A stretch of 64,000 bases of DNA from Agrobacterium tumefaciens (GCA_017744915.1 JAGIAH010000009.1:310001-374000), one strand, 5' to 3'. Shown: positions 9,271 to 17,836, numbered from the stretch's first letter. The notes: a model not told the origin generated them from the sequence alone. Program-made: numbers and translations.

Positions 9271-10287
9271 ATGACAAAATTTACTCGATTTGCCCTGCTT
9301 GCCAGCACGGTTGCCTTTGCCGCCGGGACGGTGAACGCCGCTGAGCTCAACATCTATACGACCCGCGAGCCGGGCCTGATCCAGCCCCTGCTGGAATCCT
9401 TCACCGCGTCGAGCGGCGTCAAGGTCAACACCGTGTTCCTGAAGGACGGTCTTGCTGAGCGCGTTCTGAGCGAGGGCGCCAGCTCGCCTGCCGACGTTCT
9501 GATGACGGTGGATGCTGGTAATCTCGTTGATCTCGCCGAAAAGGGTGTCACCCAGGCGGTCGAATCCGAGACGCTGACCAAGGCTGTTCCGGCTGAGCTT
9601 CGCGATGCCAAGGGTCACTGGTTCGCGCTTTCCATGCGCGCCCGCGTCCTTTATGCGGCGAAGGATCTCGATCTCGCCTCCTTCAATTATGAAGATCTGG
9701 CGGATGCGAAGTGGAAGGGCAAGGTCTGCATCCGCGCCGGCCAGCATCCCTACAACACGGCGCTGTTTGCCGACTACATCGCCCATTACGGCGCGGCGGA
9801 CACCGAAAAGTGGCTTGCCGGCGTCAAGGATAACCTTGCCCGCAAGGCTGGCGGCGGCGACCGTGACGTTGCCAAGGACATTCTCGGTGGCATTTGCGAT
9901 ATCGGCATTGCCAACTCCTATTACGTCGGCCTGATGCGCTCGGGCAAGGGCGGCGAGGAGCAGGTGAAGTGGGGCGATGCCATCAAGGTGGTTCTGCCGA
10001 CCTTCAAGAATGGCGGCACTCAGGTCAACATTTCGGGCGCGGCCGTGGCCAAGAACGCTCCGAACAAGGCGGAAGCCGTCAAGCTCCTGGAATATCTCGT
10101 CTCTGACGAAGCCCAGAAGATCTATGCCGAAGCCAACTACGAATATCCGGTCAAGCAGGGTGCAGCTCTCAACGAGATCATCGCTTCCTTCGGAACGCTG
10201 AAGATCGACAACAAGCCGCTCACGGAAATCGTCTCGCACCGTAAGCAGGCGAGCGAGCTGGTCGACAAGGTTGGTTTCGACAAGTAA
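9271..10287 (+). CDS. Periplasmic ferric-iron binding protein (FbpA/AfuA-like)
   Basis: A 338-residue extracytoplasmic binding protein. Residues 1-23 form a Sec signal peptide ending NAA-AE. The mature start ELNIYTTREPGLIQPLLE is typical of family 1 ferric-binding proteins, as are FSMRARVLYA-type hinge strands and the IANSYYVGLM segment, whose paired tyrosines fit the iron-coordinating Tyr-Tyr motif of FbpA. The ATG at 9271 follows GAGAGGGAG. It delivers Fe3+ to the permease encoded 72 bp downstream; a small hairpin lies between them. Regulation by iron is inferred from the operator at 9207. Confidence 0.88.
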   Translation: MTKFTRFALLASTVAFAAGTVNAAELNIYTTREPGLIQPLLESFTASSGVKVNTVFLKDGLAERVLSEGASSPADVLMTVDAGNLVDLAEKGVTQAVESETLTKAVPAELRDAKGHWFALSMRARVLYAAKDLDLASFNYEDLADAKWKGKVCIRAGQHPYNTALFADYIAHYGAADTEKWLAGVKDNLARKAGGGDRDVAKDILGGICDIGIANSYYVGLMRSGKGGEEQVKWGDAIKVVLPTFKNGGTQVNISGAAVAKNAPNKAEAVKLLEYLVSDEAQKIYAEANYEYPVKQGAALNEIIASFGTLKIDNKPLTEIVSHRKQASELVDKVGFDK

Positions 10288-10313
10288 GTCCAGTCGACGA
10301 TAACAAGGTGGAA

Positions 10314-10338
10314 GGCGTTCGCACCCGCGAGCGCCTTT
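10314..10338 (+). terminator. Attenuating hairpin between binding protein and permease
   Basis: GGCGTTCGC and GCGAGCGCC pair (one wobble) around a four-base loop and are followed by TTT. Such a leaky hairpin is common after binding-protein genes and would raise binding protein over permease mRNA; that role is inferred. Confidence 0.5.
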
Positions 10339-10359
10339 CCGCGTATTTTCCAGAAGCAC

Positions 10360-12036
10360 ATGAACGCAGACGCCACCCAGCCATTGACACCCCGGGCGAG
10401 AGCCAGGTTTTCCTCCACCTTCTGGTGGCTGGGCCTTTCGTTGCTGGCGGTCTGTGGCGCCATGGTACCGGTTCTGGCACTTGTTTCGCAGGCGGTGCAG
10501 GGCTCGGAAGGCCTGTGGGACCATCTCGGTGCGACCGTGCTATGGACAGCCCTGCCGGATACGGCGATCCTTCTTGCCGGTGTCGGGCTGCTGGCCGGTG
10601 TGGTGGGAACCTCTGCCGCCTGGCTGGTCACCGCCTATGATTTTCCCGGCCGCAGAGTGCTGGAATGGGCGCTGCTGCTGCCGCTGGCAATGCCCACCTA
10701 TATTGTCGCTTACGCCTATCTCGATATTCTGCATCCGATCGGGCCGGTGCAGGGCGCGATACGGTGGCTGCTCGGTTATTCCAGCCCGCGCGAATTCCGG
10801 CTGCCGGACATAAGGTCGACGGTGGGCTGCATTGTCCTTCTCGGCTTCGTGCTGTTTCCCTATGTCTATATTCCCGTGCGCGCCATGTTCCTGACGCAGG
10901 CGGGTAACCTGCTGGAAGTGGCCCGCACGCTCGGCGTTTCCCGGCGTGCGGCCTTTTTCAAGGTCGCGGTTCCGCTGGCGCGCCCGGCAATCGCGGTGGG
11001 TGTCAGTCTCGCGCTGATGGAGGCGTTGAACGATATCGGCGCTTCGGAATTTTTGGGCGTCCGCACTCTCACGGTTTCGGTCTACACCACCTGGGTCACG
11101 AAATCGGACCTGCCGGGTGCGGCGCAGATCGCGCTTTCCATGCTGTTCATCGTTGTCGCCCTCGTGGCGCTGGAGCGCTGGGCGCGGCGCAAGCAGCGTT
11201 ATGCGGTTTCCGCGCAGAAAAGCCGGGAGCTGGAGCCGCTGCGGCTGACCGGCCCGAAGGGCTGGGCGGCCTTTACGCTCGGCAGCCTGCCGGTCTTGAT
11301 CGGCTTCGTGGCGCCGGCGAGTTATCTCGTCATCGAGGCATGGAAGCGGTTCCGTTTCAGTGGTCTGTCGGCCCGTTTTGCCGATGAGGCCGTGAACACC
11401 ATCGTCTTTGCCGGGCTGGCGACGTTGATCACCCTGATCCTCGGCCTCGCGGTCGCTTATGCCATGCGCCTTGCTCCGGGGCGCCTGTCGCTCTGGTCCT
11501 ACCGCCTCTCGACGGTCGGTTATGCGGCCCCCGGCACGGTCATCGCCATCGGCGTGCTGATCGCGCTTGGCGGTTTCGACCGTTTTGTAGACCAGACCAT
11601 GCGTGACTGGTTCGGCATTTCCACCGGCCTGATTTTCATCGGCAGTGGCGCGGCCCTCATCTATGCCTATTCCGCTCGTTTCCTCACCATTGCGGCGGGC
11701 GGTGTCGATGCGGGCTTGAGCCGCATCCCACAATCCTTCGATCACGCCTCGCGCACGCTTGGGCGATCCGCGACCCAGACCTTCCGCCAGATTCATCTGC
11801 CGCTTTCCAAAGCCTCGCTGGCGGCGGCGGCACTGCTGATCTTCGTCGATTGCGTCAAGGAACTTCCCGCCACGCTTCTCCTTCGACCGCTCAATTTTGA
11901 AACCTTCGCCACCCATCTTTATGGCGAAGCGGCGCGCGGCACCTATGAGGAGGCATCTATCGCAGCACTGGCGATTGTCGTCATCGGCATGCTTCCCGTA
12001 GTGCTGCTTGCGCGGATCGGCCGGCGCAAGGGCTGA
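10360..12036 (+). CDS. Ferric-iron ABC transporter permease (FbpB-like, fused two-domain)
   Basis: A 558-residue inner-membrane protein with about twelve hydrophobic segments in two homologous halves. Each half carries an EAA loop contacting the ATPase: the first around ARTLGVSRRAAFFKVAVPLARP, split here as ARTLGVS and PLARP, and the second around SRTLGRSATQTFRQIHLPL. This internally duplicated arrangement and length are typical of FbpB/SfuB iron permeases. It follows the binding protein and lies in the same unit. Together with the ATPase gene it completes a ferric-iron importer of the inner membrane. Confidence 0.88.
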   Translation: MNADATQPLTPRARARFSSTFWWLGLSLLAVCGAMVPVLALVSQAVQGSEGLWDHLGATVLWTALPDTAILLAGVGLLAGVVGTSAAWLVTAYDFPGRRVLEWALLLPLAMPTYIVAYAYLDILHPIGPVQGAIRWLLGYSSPREFRLPDIRSTVGCIVLLGFVLFPYVYIPVRAMFLTQAGNLLEVARTLGVSRRAAFFKVAVPLARPAIAVGVSLALMEALNDIGASEFLGVRTLTVSVYTTWVTKSDLPGAAQIALSMLFIVVALVALERWARRKQRYAVSAQKSRELEPLRLTGPKGWAAFTLGSLPVLIGFVAPASYLVIEAWKRFRFSGLSARFADEAVNTIVFAGLATLITLILGLAVAYAMRLAPGRLSLWSYRLSTVGYAAPGTVIAIGVLIALGGFDRFVDQTMRDWFGISTGLIFIGSGAALIYAYSARFLTIAAGGVDAGLSRIPQSFDHASRTLGRSATQTFRQIHLPLSKASLAAAALLIFVDCVKELPATLLLRPLNFETFATHLYGEAARGTYEEASIAALAIVVIGMLPVVLLARIGRRKG

Positions 12037-12135
12037 CATCCACGCCTTGCCTTATAAATGACGGGTCTGAAGCTGTGCGAGAAGCCAATAAGCTTCAAAT
12101 CCGCCCCGAAAACGACAAGCATCCCGTCTTAATCC

Positions 12136-12150
12136 TGATGTAAACACTCA
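12136..12150. promoter_or_regulatory. Iron-responsive (RirA-type) operator, unit 3
   Basis: TGATGTAAACACTCA matches TGA-N9-TCA, 65 bp before the GTG start of the TonB-dependent receptor. Third such element in the iron block. Confidence 0.62.
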
Positions 12151-12215
12151 TCTTAATTGAGGTGTTGCGGCCTGTCGGATATGGACATCGGCCGCTATCT
12201 GTTTCGGGGCATATC

Positions 12216-14405
12216 GTGAAAAATTTGCATGGGAAGTTTTTGAGCCGTCTGGCTTTGGGAACGGCTGCCGTTGTTCTGATGGGGCCTGTGATGGGCCACG
12301 CACAGGAAACGACCGTCCTGAAACAGATTACCGTTGAAGGACAGGGCGCGGAAAACGCGACAGGACCGGTCCGAGGGTATGTCGCGAAGAAAAGCGCGAC
12401 GGGTTCGAAAACCGAGACGGAAACGAAAGACATTCCCCAGTCCGTATCGGTCGTCGGCCGTCAGGAAATGAACGACCGCGGCGCCGTGACCAAAATTGAC
12501 GAGGTGCTGCGTTATACGCCCGGCGTGACGGCGGAGCCTTTTGGCACGGACCCGGATACGGACTGGTTTTACATCCGCGGTTTCCAGGCAACCCAGACCG
12601 GTGTGTTCCTCGATGGGCTGAACCTGTTCAGCTATGGTTTCGGCGGTTTCCAGATGGATGCCTACGGTCTGGAGCGGGTGGAGATTCTCAAAGGGCCTGC
12701 TTCGGTGCTTTATGGTGGCGCCAATCCCGGCGGTATCGTGCAGCTGGTCCGCAAGCGCACCCAGGACGAGCCGATCCGCGAAACGGAAATCGGCATCAAC
12801 AATTTCGGCAATGCCTTCTTCGGTTTCGATCTCGGCGACAAGGTTGATGAGCAGGGCGTGTGGAAATATCGCGTCACCGGCAAGGTCTCGGGCGGCGACA
12901 ATTACACCGACTATTCCGAGGATCTGCGCGGTTTCATCATGCCGCAGATCACCTTCGAGCCGGATGCCCAGACGAGCGCCACGCTCTACGGTTATTTCTC
13001 GGCACTCGATCAGGTCCATGTCGGCAACGGCTTCCTGCCCTATGTCGGCACCGTGGTCGATGCGCCGTTCGGCAAGCTTGACCGCAAGGCCTTTTATGGC
13101 GAACCGGATATCGATAATGGCCGTGTCTATCAGTCGATGGTGGGCTACGAAGTCAGCCACGAATTCGACAATGGCTGGAAGATCAGCCAGAACGCCCGTT
13201 ACGGCCACCTCTACAAGCACGAGACCGGACCCTATGCGGGCGGCTGGGCCAATGCCGATGCCAACGGCCAGCCGATCCTCGATCCCGCCACCAACGACTA
13301 TATGCTGACCCGCTTCGGTTATGACGGCGTGTCGAAGGTTGACAGTTTCGGCATCGATAACCGCCTCGAAGGCCAGTTCGATACCGGCGCGATCAGCCAT
13401 TCGCTGCTGGTCGGCCTCGACTACAAATATTACCGGCTGGATCAGGTGCAGGCCTGCTGCGGATCGAACGCGATCGGTGCGCTCAATCCTGTTTATGGCT
13501 CGACGCAGGGAACGAACTTCGTTTATGCCGACAATATTGTCACCCAACAGCAGATCGGCATCTATGCCCAGGATCAGCTGCGTTTTGGCGATGGCTGGCT
13601 GGTCACGCTGAATGGCCGTTATGACTATGTCGATACCGAGCTGGACAACAGGCTGCCGGCGGGTGTTTCCCGCCGCTCCAATGATGACGCGCTGAGCGGC
13701 CGTGCCGGTCTGGCCTATGAATTCGACAATGGCCTGACCCCCTATGTTTCGGCAGCCACCTTCTTCAATCCGCTGATCGATACGCTCGCCGACGGCACCC
13801 CGGCTTCTCCAGAAGAAGGGCACCAGTTTGAGGCCGGCATCAAATACGAGCCGAGCTTCTTCGACGGCAGCATCACGGCTTCCGTCTTCAAACTGGTCAA
13901 GGACAATGCCATCGTTTCCTATACGGCTGGCGGCATAACCACGAGCGGCCAGTTCGGGCAGGTGGAATCCACCGGCTTCGAGTTGGAAGCCAAGGCCAAT
14001 CTCGACGATAACTGGAAGGCGCTCGCCTCCTATTCCTATACCGATCTCGATATCACCAAGGATGCCAATCCCAACCTGATCGGCAAATCACCGTGGATCG
14101 TGCCTGCTCACACCGCGTCGCTATGGGTAGACTACGCCTTCACCGATGAGACGTTTGAAGGCCTCAGCATTGGCGGCGGCGTGCGTTATCAGGGCAAGTC
14201 CTGGGCGGATGCGGCAAACACGCTGCGTGTACCAGACGCTGCGGTCTTCGATGCCGCCATCCGCTACGAGAAGAACGACTGGACCGCATCGGTCAACGTC
14301 GCCAATCTTTTCGACAAGGAATATGTGAAAAGCTGCGCCGGCGTCTCCGTCTGCGGCTGGGGCGATAGCCGTACCATCACCTTCAAGCTTTCCAAGAAGT
14401 GGTGA
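12216..14405 (+). CDS. TonB-dependent siderophore receptor (FhuA/FoxA type)
   Basis: A 729-residue outer-membrane ligand-gated porin. The GTG at 12216 gives a signal peptide ending MGHA-QE; an earlier GTG at 12162 would place extra charged residues before it. After cleavage comes a TonB-box-like TVLKQITV, then the plug domain (DIPQSVSVVGRQEM, YTPGVTAEPFG, VEILKGPASVLYGGANPGGIV), then a 22-strand-type barrel of about 500 residues. The chain ends in KLSKKW with an aromatic terminal residue as expected. The motifs indicate a hydroxamate-type ferrisiderophore receptor, but the ligand is not determinable. An AraC regulator follows. Confidence 0.9.
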   Translation: MKNLHGKFLSRLALGTAAVVLMGPVMGHAQETTVLKQITVEGQGAENATGPVRGYVAKKSATGSKTETETKDIPQSVSVVGRQEMNDRGAVTKIDEVLRYTPGVTAEPFGTDPDTDWFYIRGFQATQTGVFLDGLNLFSYGFGGFQMDAYGLERVEILKGPASVLYGGANPGGIVQLVRKRTQDEPIRETEIGINNFGNAFFGFDLGDKVDEQGVWKYRVTGKVSGGDNYTDYSEDLRGFIMPQITFEPDAQTSATLYGYFSALDQVHVGNGFLPYVGTVVDAPFGKLDRKAFYGEPDIDNGRVYQSMVGYEVSHEFDNGWKISQNARYGHLYKHETGPYAGGWANADANGQPILDPATNDYMLTRFGYDGVSKVDSFGIDNRLEGQFDTGAISHSLLVGLDYKYYRLDQVQACCGSNAIGALNPVYGSTQGTNFVYADNIVTQQQIGIYAQDQLRFGDGWLVTLNGRYDYVDTELDNRLPAGVSRRSNDDALSGRAGLAYEFDNGLTPYVSAATFFNPLIDTLADGTPASPEEGHQFEAGIKYEPSFFDGSITASVFKLVKDNAIVSYTAGGITTSGQFGQVESTGFELEAKANLDDNWKALASYSYTDLDITKDANPNLIGKSPWIVPAHTASLWVDYAFTDETFEGLSIGGGVRYQGKSWADAANTLRVPDAAVFDAAIRYEKNDWTASVNVANLFDKEYVKSCAGVSVCGWGDSRTITFKLSKKW

Positions 14406-14444
14406 TAGCGGGCCTATGGCCGGCAGTTGCGGGAAATATAGTTT

Positions 14445-14485
14445 GCCACTATAAACATGAATAGATTTATCATGTTTATAGTGGC
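14445..14485. promoter_or_regulatory. Perfect 16-bp inverted repeat before the AraC gene
   Basis: Arms at 14445-14460 (GCCACTATAAACATGA) and 14470-14485 are perfect reverse complements around a nine-base AT-rich spacer. The site lies 30 bp before the AraC-type gene and 40 bp after the receptor. It lacks a GC-rich stem and T tract, so it looks like an operator rather than a terminator. Confidence 0.5.
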
Positions 14486-14514
14486 GCCATGGCGCCTTGC
14501 GGGATCAAGAGGCC

Positions 14515-15396
14515 ATGGCTTTCCGCGTGCGGATGGAAAATGAGATCGAGGGCTTTGCCGTTATCGGCGGTCCGCGCTCGAGGGTGTGGAACGGCATCGT
14601 CGCTGACCTCTGGGACGTGCGCTGCGCGCCGAAGGCGGGTGGCCGTTATGTTGGCAAGGATCCGCGTTTCGTTTTCCTGCTCGATATGGATGGGACGGAT
14701 GACGGCCGGTTCATGATGAACCGCTGCCGCCGCGACACTTACGGATCGTCCAGGGCGAACCGGATTTCCTTCGTGCCCGCCGATCTGGATGTGCATGCCG
14801 AACTCAGCAATGTCTCCTTCGTGCGCCATCTCGATCTGCATTTCGATGCGGGATTGCTGGGTGCACGGCTGGTGCAAGGCTTCGATCCGCACGCTCTTCT
14901 CGATCCGCATCTGATGTTCGAGGATGAACGCCTGCTGGCGCTCGCGCGGCTGATCGCTGCCGAATGCGATAATCCCGATCCGCTGCACGATCTCTATGGC
15001 GAAAGCCTCGTGCTCGCGCTCTTGACGGATTTCCTCAAGGTGAAGCGGGAGCCGGTCAGGAGGCGCAGCAAGCTTGCCGCCTGGCAATTAAGGGCGGCGA
15101 CGGATTACATTCGCGAACATTGCCTGCGGTCGATCCGGCTGGAGGAACTGGCGGAACTCACCAACCTGTCGCAATCCCATTTCAGCCACGCCTTCAAGGC
15201 GTCTACCGGCGTGCCGCCGCATCAGTGGCAGATGCAGGCACGCATCGATCACGTCAAGGAACTGATGATGAGGCCCGACATGGCGCTGACCGATATCGCC
15301 ATCGCCGCCGGTTTTTCCGATCAGGCGCATTTCTCCCGCGTTTTCCGCAAGATGGTCGGCGTTTCCCCGTCCGTCTGGCAAAAAATCCGCCAGTAG
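14515..15396 (+). CDS. AraC-family transcriptional regulator
   Basis: A 293-residue regulator. The N-terminal roughly 180 residues form a divergent effector domain. The C-terminal 100 residues carry the two AraC helix-turn-helix units: IRLEELAELTNLSQSHFSHAFK, quoted here in part as LAELTNLSQSHFS, and MALTDIAIAAGFSDQAHFSRVF with the signature AAGFSDQAHFSR. The ATG at 14515 follows AAGAGG; an upstream TTG is less likely. Placed right after a siderophore receptor, it resembles AraC regulators that sense the cognate ferrisiderophore and activate receptor genes. That function is inferred from context. Confidence 0.88.
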   Translation: MAFRVRMENEIEGFAVIGGPRSRVWNGIVADLWDVRCAPKAGGRYVGKDPRFVFLLDMDGTDDGRFMMNRCRRDTYGSSRANRISFVPADLDVHAELSNVSFVRHLDLHFDAGLLGARLVQGFDPHALLDPHLMFEDERLLALARLIAAECDNPDPLHDLYGESLVLALLTDFLKVKREPVRRRSKLAAWQLRAATDYIREHCLRSIRLEELAELTNLSQSHFSHAFKASTGVPPHQWQMQARIDHVKELMMRPDMALTDIAIAAGFSDQAHFSRVFRKMVGVSPSVWQKIRQ

Positions 15397-15523
15397 ACGC
15401 CTTTTCATTCCGTCCTTCTTCAGGGGAATTCCGGTCGCAGCGCCGGGAAGCTTTCGGAACGATTTGCCGGTGCCGGGGTTTACCAGACGTGACACCAACG
15501 CGGAAAATCAAGGAGGAAACAAG

Positions 15524-15916
15524 ATGTCGTATCAGGAACCCCACACCGGACAGGACCCCTATGTCAAGGACACGCCGAACCTTATCGCCAGCGACAAGGT
15601 GGAAGGCACCCGCGTTTATGGCGCTGACGGCAAGCATATCGGTTCGATCCAGCGCATCATTCTGGAAAAACGCGGCGGGCGGGTCGCTTATGCCGTGCTG
15701 AGCTTTGGTGGCTTCCTCGGCATCGGTGACGACTATTATCCGCTTCCCTGGGAGAAGCTTCACTATGACGAGGAAGTGGATGGTTATCGTATCGATCTGA
15801 CCAAGGAACAGATTGAAAACGCGCCGCACTTCACCAATCTTGACGATGACGACCTGCTCTATGCAAAGGACCGCAAGGTCTATGACTATTACGGCGTATC
15901 GCCATACTGGATGTAA
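15524..15916 (+). CDS. PRC-barrel domain protein
   Basis: A 130-residue protein with a strong AAGGAGG before its ATG. Residues 20-85 match a PRC-barrel: NLIASDKVEGTRVYG, then GSIQRIILEKRGGRVAYAV and GGFLGIGDDYYPLPW. This small beta-barrel is found in photosystem H subunit, RimM and many stress-associated alphaproteobacterial proteins. The C-terminus ends in a tyrosine-rich YDYYGVSPYWM. No signal peptide or membrane segment is seen, so it is cytoplasmic. The role is unknown. A strong terminator follows. Confidence 0.82.
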   Translation: MSYQEPHTGQDPYVKDTPNLIASDKVEGTRVYGADGKHIGSIQRIILEKRGGRVAYAVLSFGGFLGIGDDYYPLPWEKLHYDEEVDGYRIDLTKEQIENAPHFTNLDDDDLLYAKDRKVYDYYGVSPYWM

Positions 15917-15969
15917 GCTTCAAAAAGGCGCCACCGCCTGTTTGCCAGCGGAAGTGCACCCCATAAAGA

Positions 15970-15998
15970 AACGGCTCCCTTGCGGGAGCCGTTTTCGT
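15970..15998 (+). terminator. Rho-independent terminator
   Basis: A perfect 10-bp stem AACGGCTCCC / GGGAGCCGTT with TTGC loop followed by TTTTCGTCT; ends the PRC-barrel transcript. Confidence 0.9.
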
Positions 15999-16007
15999 CT
16001 GGGCCTG

Positions 16008-16250
16008 TCAGTGCGGGTTTTTCTGTATCTCGGAAACCGCATCGGTAAAGCACTTGCGCGCTTCTTCCGGCGATTTGCGTCCGTCCAGGGCTGCGCGGCA
16101 CGCGCTTCTGGCTCTCACGAAACTCAATCCGCCAATTTGGGGCCAGCCTTCGGTCAATAATGTCAGCGCTTCGAAGGGGCCGGCGATGACACTCTTGCCA
16201 TTCGCCTCAAGATTGACCTCGACAGGTTCTGTCCATCTCTCGTTCTTCAT
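16008..16250 (-). CDS. DUF982 domain protein
   Basis: An 80-residue protein with GGGAGGTG before its ATG at 16250. The pattern W-x2-PV near the N-terminus, AGPFEALTLLTEGWP in the middle, and AALDGRKSPEEARKCFTDA near the end is that of DUF982, a family of small proteins abundant in Rhizobiales and often present in many copies per genome. No enzymatic residues or membrane segments are evident. Function is unknown. It converges with the PRC-barrel gene across the terminator. Confidence 0.75.
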   Translation of the reverse strand: MKNERWTEPVEVNLEANGKSVIAGPFEALTLLTEGWPQIGGLSFVRARSACRAALDGRKSPEEARKCFTDAVSEIQKNPH

Positions 16251-16370
16251 CGTGCACCTCCCAGAGCAACGCGATCCCGAAATACACCCGACAAGCGAAG
16301 CAACCCATGAACGCAGTCGTGTGTCACTGCTGCCTAGGATATGCGCAAGCCGGCGAATTGACAACGGGGA

Positions 16371-16445
16371 TCAGCGGAAGCCGAAAAACGACAGGATCGC
16401 CAGGACGATGACGACGAGGCCGACGATGTAGATGATCTGGTTCAT
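16371..16445 (-). CDS. 24-residue single-pass membrane miniprotein
   Basis: A tiny frame starting ATG at 16445 with GGAGAATATC directly upstream. The product reads MNQIIYIVGLVV, then a hydrophobic run, and ends SFFGFR; residues 4-21 form one transmembrane helix with a final Arg. It is below normal gene-calling length. The good ribosome site and the amphipathic membrane-spanning design argue for translation. It lies in a cluster of small membrane proteins (YqaE next door). No function can be given. Confidence 0.6.
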   Translation of the reverse strand: MNQIIYIVGLVVIVLAILSFFGFR

Positions 16446-16566
16446 GATATTCTCCTTGGCAGTTGTCATCACCATAACGTGAAGGAGAAGGTGAGGTTCC
16501 AGCCGCTCTTGAGAATTTAATCACGTACTGAAATGTTGCGGGCGTCCCATCGCCGCAGGCAGGATT

Positions 16567-16725
16567 TCACCTGCGCAGGATCACCCAGATGGCGTGAATA
16601 ATGCCGGGAACATAACCGCACAGCGTCAAGAGAATATTCAGCCAGAAATGCAGGCCAAGCCCGACCTGAAGAAACACGCCGACGGGCGGAAGGATGATGG
16701 CGATGAGAATACGAATGACGTCCAC
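16567..16725 (-). CDS. YqaE/Pmp3 family small membrane protein
   Basis: A 52-residue protein read from GTG at 16725 (no in-frame ATG nearby; GGAAAG lies upstream). The sequence contains the UPF0057 signature: ILPPVGVFLQVGLG, then a second helix with LLTLCGYVPGIIHAIWVI. Two transmembrane hairpin segments are predicted. Pmp3/YqaE proteins are stress-induced and influence membrane potential and ion leakage. Short length and the GTG start make it easy to miss; other frames here are shadows. The family call is strong. Confidence 0.82.
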   Translation of the reverse strand: MDVIRILIAIILPPVGVFLQVGLGLHFWLNILLTLCGYVPGIIHAIWVILRR

Positions 16726-16785
16726 GATGAAGGGCTTTCCGGTTGCTTGTGATCTGCCGGAGAACGTGTGGTGGGCGGTTTGGTT

Positions 16786-17091
16786 TCAAAGGTTTTGGTG
16801 ATCGCGGGAACTGGTGGACGTTTCATCAAGCAGTAGCCCTGGCGATCTTCGGGTTATCTCTGACCGACGATTGGCAATCTGCATATGGCCATCGGACTGG
16901 TGGTCGATAGGCAAAATGATTTCATCGACAAGCCTCGCCTTGATCTGCTTGCTGACGAGGCGATAACGCGTCAGGATTTTTATCAAGGCCAGCAGGAAGC
17001 AGGGAGGAATCAATAGCCATAGCGCCTTGATCCAGTCCGGTGAGGATTGGAATGTATCCAGCAAATCCGCCAAAAAATTGTAATCATTCAT
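16786..17091 (-). CDS. Hypothetical single-pass membrane protein
   Basis: A 101-residue frame with a hydrophobic segment at residues 20-38 (WIKALWLLIPPCFLLALIK) followed by a basic, then polar, C-terminal tail. I do not recognise a family. The ribosome site before the ATG at 17091 is weak. It is divergent from the XRE regulator, sharing a 90-bp spacer that holds an ATGTAT/ATACAT dyad. A bitopic membrane protein controlled by its divergent regulator is plausible but unproven. Confidence 0.45.
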   Translation of the reverse strand: MNDYNFLADLLDTFQSSPDWIKALWLLIPPCFLLALIKILTRYRLVSKQIKARLVDEIILPIDHQSDGHMQIANRRSEITRRSPGLLLDETSTSSRDHQNL

Positions 17092-17130
17092 GATCTTGCG
17101 CCATAGGTGGCAGGTGGTTCGAAATCAAAT

Positions 17131-17146
17131 ATGTATTAAAATACAT
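17131..17146. promoter_or_regulatory. Dyad between divergent genes, candidate XRE operator
   Basis: ATGTAT-TAAA-ATACAT, 36 bp before the XRE start and 40 bp before the divergent membrane-protein start. Size and symmetry fit a small Cro/CI-type repressor site. Confidence 0.4.
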
Positions 17147-17181
17147 GGAGAAATTTTTCACGCAACGGCCTTGTGCCGTTC

Positions 17182-17391
17182 ATGGAGATCAAGAAACGCT
17201 TCGGATTGGCTGTAAAGGAAAAGCGGGTTGCGCTGGGCATTTCGCAGGAAGAACTTGCGATGCGCATTGAAGCCGATCAGGCCTATGTAAGCAGGGTTGA
17301 AGCAGGGCAGATAAATGCCACACTTGAAACCGTGGAGCAGATCGCTTCAGCTCTAAACGCAGATGTGGCAGAACTTCTGAAGTTGTCCTAA
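17182..17391 (+). CDS. XRE-family helix-turn-helix regulator
   Basis: A 69-residue protein consisting almost only of a Cro/CI-type HTH. LAVKEKRVALGISQEELAMR gives helices 1-2, AYVSRVEAGQINATLETVEQIASAL gives the recognition helix and following helices; the segments are partially quoted. The S-Q-E-E-L and Y-V-S-R-V-E-x-G landmarks are canonical. The start is ambiguous between GTG 17173 and ATG 17182. Single-domain XRE proteins of this size are usually autoregulators; the dyad upstream supports that. Confidence 0.82.
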   Translation: MEIKKRFGLAVKEKRVALGISQEELAMRIEADQAYVSRVEAGQINATLETVEQIASALNADVAELLKLS

Positions 17392-17624
17392 TTTAAATCC
17401 AATCCATTCATGCAGTTCTAGCCAGCCGCCATTGGGGTCGAAGATCGAAATGCGGATAAGGCGATACATTCGGCTGGGCATCATTTGCCGCTTGCGTTCG
17501 ACATCTCGTGTTTAGCCGCACGTGCAAGAAACCCGGATCGTGTCAGCCCTCTCGCTTCAGCGAAGGCATCAGAGAAACTAGGTTCAGGAACCAGCGCTTT
17601 GATATGGATTTCTTTGTTTGAAAA

Positions 17625-17700
17625 TGGTGCCGCTTACGTGACTCGAACACGTGACCCCGTCATTACGAATGACGTGCTCTACCAACTGAGCTAAAGCGGC
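17625..17700 (-). tRNA. tRNA-Thr (anticodon CGT)
   Basis: On the minus strand a 76-nt cloverleaf starts GCCGCTTTAGCTCAGTTGG and ends with encoded CCA. The acceptor stem GCCGCTT/AAGCGGC, anticodon stem CGTCA/TGACG with loop TTCGTAA, and a T loop TTCGAGT are intact. Anticodon CGT reads ACG threonine codons. Confidence 0.95.
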
Positions 17701-17836
17701 CCGAGCATGATCCGTTTGTTGCGGATCAGCTTCATGGCGGGCTGATACAGGCAATGCCGACGGATTTCAAGCCTTGAATGCAAGGCTTTTGAAATTTCCG
17801 CAAAAAGCTTTGCCTGTCCGTTGTTTACAGGTGGCG

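Noticed and set aside
12195-13823. Minus-strand frame of about 542 codons opposite the TonB receptor
   Set aside because: The receptor with signal peptide, plug and barrel is certain; no ribosome site or motif supports the antisense frame.
17485-17694. 69-codon plus-strand frame near tRNA-Thr
   Set aside because: It reads across the antisense of the tRNA gene, which is structurally certain.
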